Shown piece after piece: positions 23,923 through 25,095 of a stretch of 25,095 nucleotides of DNA. The position numbers and the translations under genes are program-made. The notes under the pieces are model-generated. The model did no database searches. It was given only the letters and a program-made list of their open reading frames with translations, and was not told the origin of the DNA. Positions within the stretch are counted from its first letter, which is position 1. The number at the start of each line of letters is the position of its first letter. The stretch is from positions 1 to 25,095 of the forward strand of contig CAZSCK010000038.1 in NCBI GenBank assembly GCA_964605385.1. Direction: 5' to 3'. Source of the stretch: JAGLTQ01 sp964605385. Lineage in GTDB: Bacteria; Pseudomonadota; Gammaproteobacteria; UBA6429; Thiohalophilaceae.

Positions 23923-25095
23923 TTAAGCATTTGCCAGCTTGGCGGCAACTTTTGCTTCAATTTCAGCTTGTTCTTTCTTCGACTTACGGATTGTCATGAA
24001 GGTGTTGTAAGCCATGATGATAATACCGATTAAGAACAAAACACCACCAAATACACGTATGACATAAGGTTGATGTAAGAAACTCACTGTCTCAATAAAG
24101 GTGTAAGCAAGGTTACCGTACTCATCAAAGGCACGTAACAAGAGACCCTGACCAATACCTGCTACCCACAACGCACTTATATATATAACTGTGCCCGCTG
24201 TCGCTAACCAAAAATGTGTAAACATCAACTTCTCACTGTACATTTTTGTTCCCCATAAACGAGGGATCAAATGATAAAAAGAACCAAAGGTAATCATCGA
24301 AACCCAACCTAAGGTGCCTGAATGTACGTGACCAATAGTCCAATCGGTGTAATGCGATAATGCATTAACACTCTTGAGTGACATGAGTGGGCCTTCGAAC
24401 GTTGACATACCGTAGAATGATAACGATACAACCATGAAGCGGATAATAGGATCGGTACGTAATTTATCCCATGCACCTGAAAGAGTCATGATGCCGTTGA
24501 TCATGCCACCCCAGGATGGCATTAATAACAAAATAGAGAAACCGGCTGCTAATGTTGAAGTCCAATCGGGTAATGCCGTCCAATGTAAGTGATGTCCACC
24601 TACCCACATATATAAAAAGATTAACGCCCAGAAGTGGATAATCGATAAACGGTAAGAGTAAACCGGACGACCCACTTGTTTCGGAATGAAGTAATACATC
24701 ATACCGAGGAAGGCTGCAGTTAAGAAGAAACCTACTGCATTATGCCCATACCACCATTGAGTCATCGCATCCTGAACACCGGCATGCAGACTGTATGATT
24801 CGAGACTAAACATATGTACAGGAACTGCCATGTTATTAAAGACATGCAATAACGCAGTCGCAAGAATAAAGGCTATGAAAAACCAGTTAGCAACATAGAT
24901 ATGTGGCTGACTACGACGACGCAATGTCATCACGTAAATAACAAGATAAGTTACCCACGTTACGGTGATTAACAAATCAATTGGCCATACCATTTCTGCA
25001 TATTCACGTGCTTGTGTGTAACCCAGCATGTAACTGATAGCAGCTGAGCCAATCGCAATTTGCCAGCCCCAGAAAGTGAAGTTTGCTGCACCATC
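23923..25095 (-). CDS. ccoN: Cytochrome cbb3 oxidase catalytic subunit CcoN, partial (N terminus outside window)
   Basis: CcoN is the membrane subunit that reduces oxygen and pumps protons. The frame is open to the right edge without a family-like start, and the in-window part is 390 residues out of the usual 470 or so; the internal ATG at 25029 is not the start. WWYGHNAVGFF carries a CuB histidine. LYMWVGGHHLHW carries the two adjacent CuB histidines, with the tyrosine six residues before them, where cbb3 oxidases have the His-Tyr crosslink. HYTDWTIGHVHSG carries the high- and low-spin haem histidines. The promoter, and any FNR/Anr box, would lie beyond 25095. Confidence 0.97.
   Translation of the reverse strand, partial: DGAANFTFWGWQIAIGSAAISYMLGYTQAREYAEMVWPIDLLITVTWVTYLVIYVMTLRRRSQPHIYVANWFFIAFILATALLHVFNNMAVPVHMFSLESYSLHAGVQDAMTQWWYGHNAVGFFLTAAFLGMMYYFIPKQVGRPVYSYRLSIIHFWALIFLYMWVGGHHLHWTALPDWTSTLAAGFSILLLMPSWGGMINGIMTLSGAWDKLRTDPIIRFMVVSLSFYGMSTFEGPLMSLKSVNALSHYTDWTIGHVHSGTLGWVSMITFGSFYHLIPRLWGTKMYSEKLMFTHFWLATAGTVIYISALWVAGIGQGLLLRAFDEYGNLAYTFIETVSFLHQPYVIRVFGGVLFLIGIIIMAYNTFMTIRKSKKEQAEIEAKVAAKLANA

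Noticed and set aside
1..25095. CRISPR arrays, rRNA, tRNA genes, phage or transposase genes.
   Set aside because: No regularly spaced repeats, rRNA or tRNA folds, and no integrase or transposase coding sequence were seen.

Overview
The window is an AT-rich chromosomal segment of a gammaproteobacterium. The main evidence is the gene order (paired M16 peptidases, rsmD and coaD divergent from ftsY-ftsE-ftsX-rpoH), the RpoH protein with its family-specific box, and a complete cbb3 oxidase cluster. I cannot name the genus. The cbb3 oxidase and a haem-c sensor kinase suggest a respiratory bacterium that lives at low or changing oxygen.

Positions 1-6214 are read on the minus strand. From upstream to downstream they hold two M16 peptidase-like proteins (one with the zinc motif, one without), rsmD, coaD, a YfhL-type 2[4Fe-4S] ferredoxin with a terminator, and a gamma-glutamyltransferase cut by the left edge. 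Three short palindromic extragenic repeats lie between these genes. Positions 6357-11649 are read on the plus strand: ftsY, ftsE, ftsX, a REC-REC-GGDEF protein and rpoH. The rpoH promoter overlaps a near-perfect CIRCE operator, which suggests HrcA control of the heat-shock sigma factor.

Positions 11868-16172 (minus) look like an accessory block. It contains an orphan histidine kinase with a periplasmic c-type haem domain, and a tightly coupled pair made of a membrane-anchored von Willebrand A (VWA) protein and a small coiled-coil membrane protein of unknown function.

Positions 16350-25095 (minus) are the cytochrome cbb3 oxidase region. ccoN (cut by the right edge), ccoO, ccoQ and ccoP end at a strong terminator. 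They are followed by the assembly genes ccoG, ccoH, ccoI and ccoS. A 115-bp MITE-like inverted repeat and further hairpins separate ccoH from ccoI. Downstream of ccoS is an unannotated 33-residue single-span membrane protein gene with its own promoter, ribosome site and terminator. CcoH is unusually long, with three extra membrane spans at its N terminus.

The best candidates for something undescribed are the 33-residue protein, the VWA/coiled-coil pair, the CIRCE-rpoH circuit, the extended CcoH, and the haem-c kinase together with the diguanylate cyclase whose first receiver lacks its phosphoacceptor.
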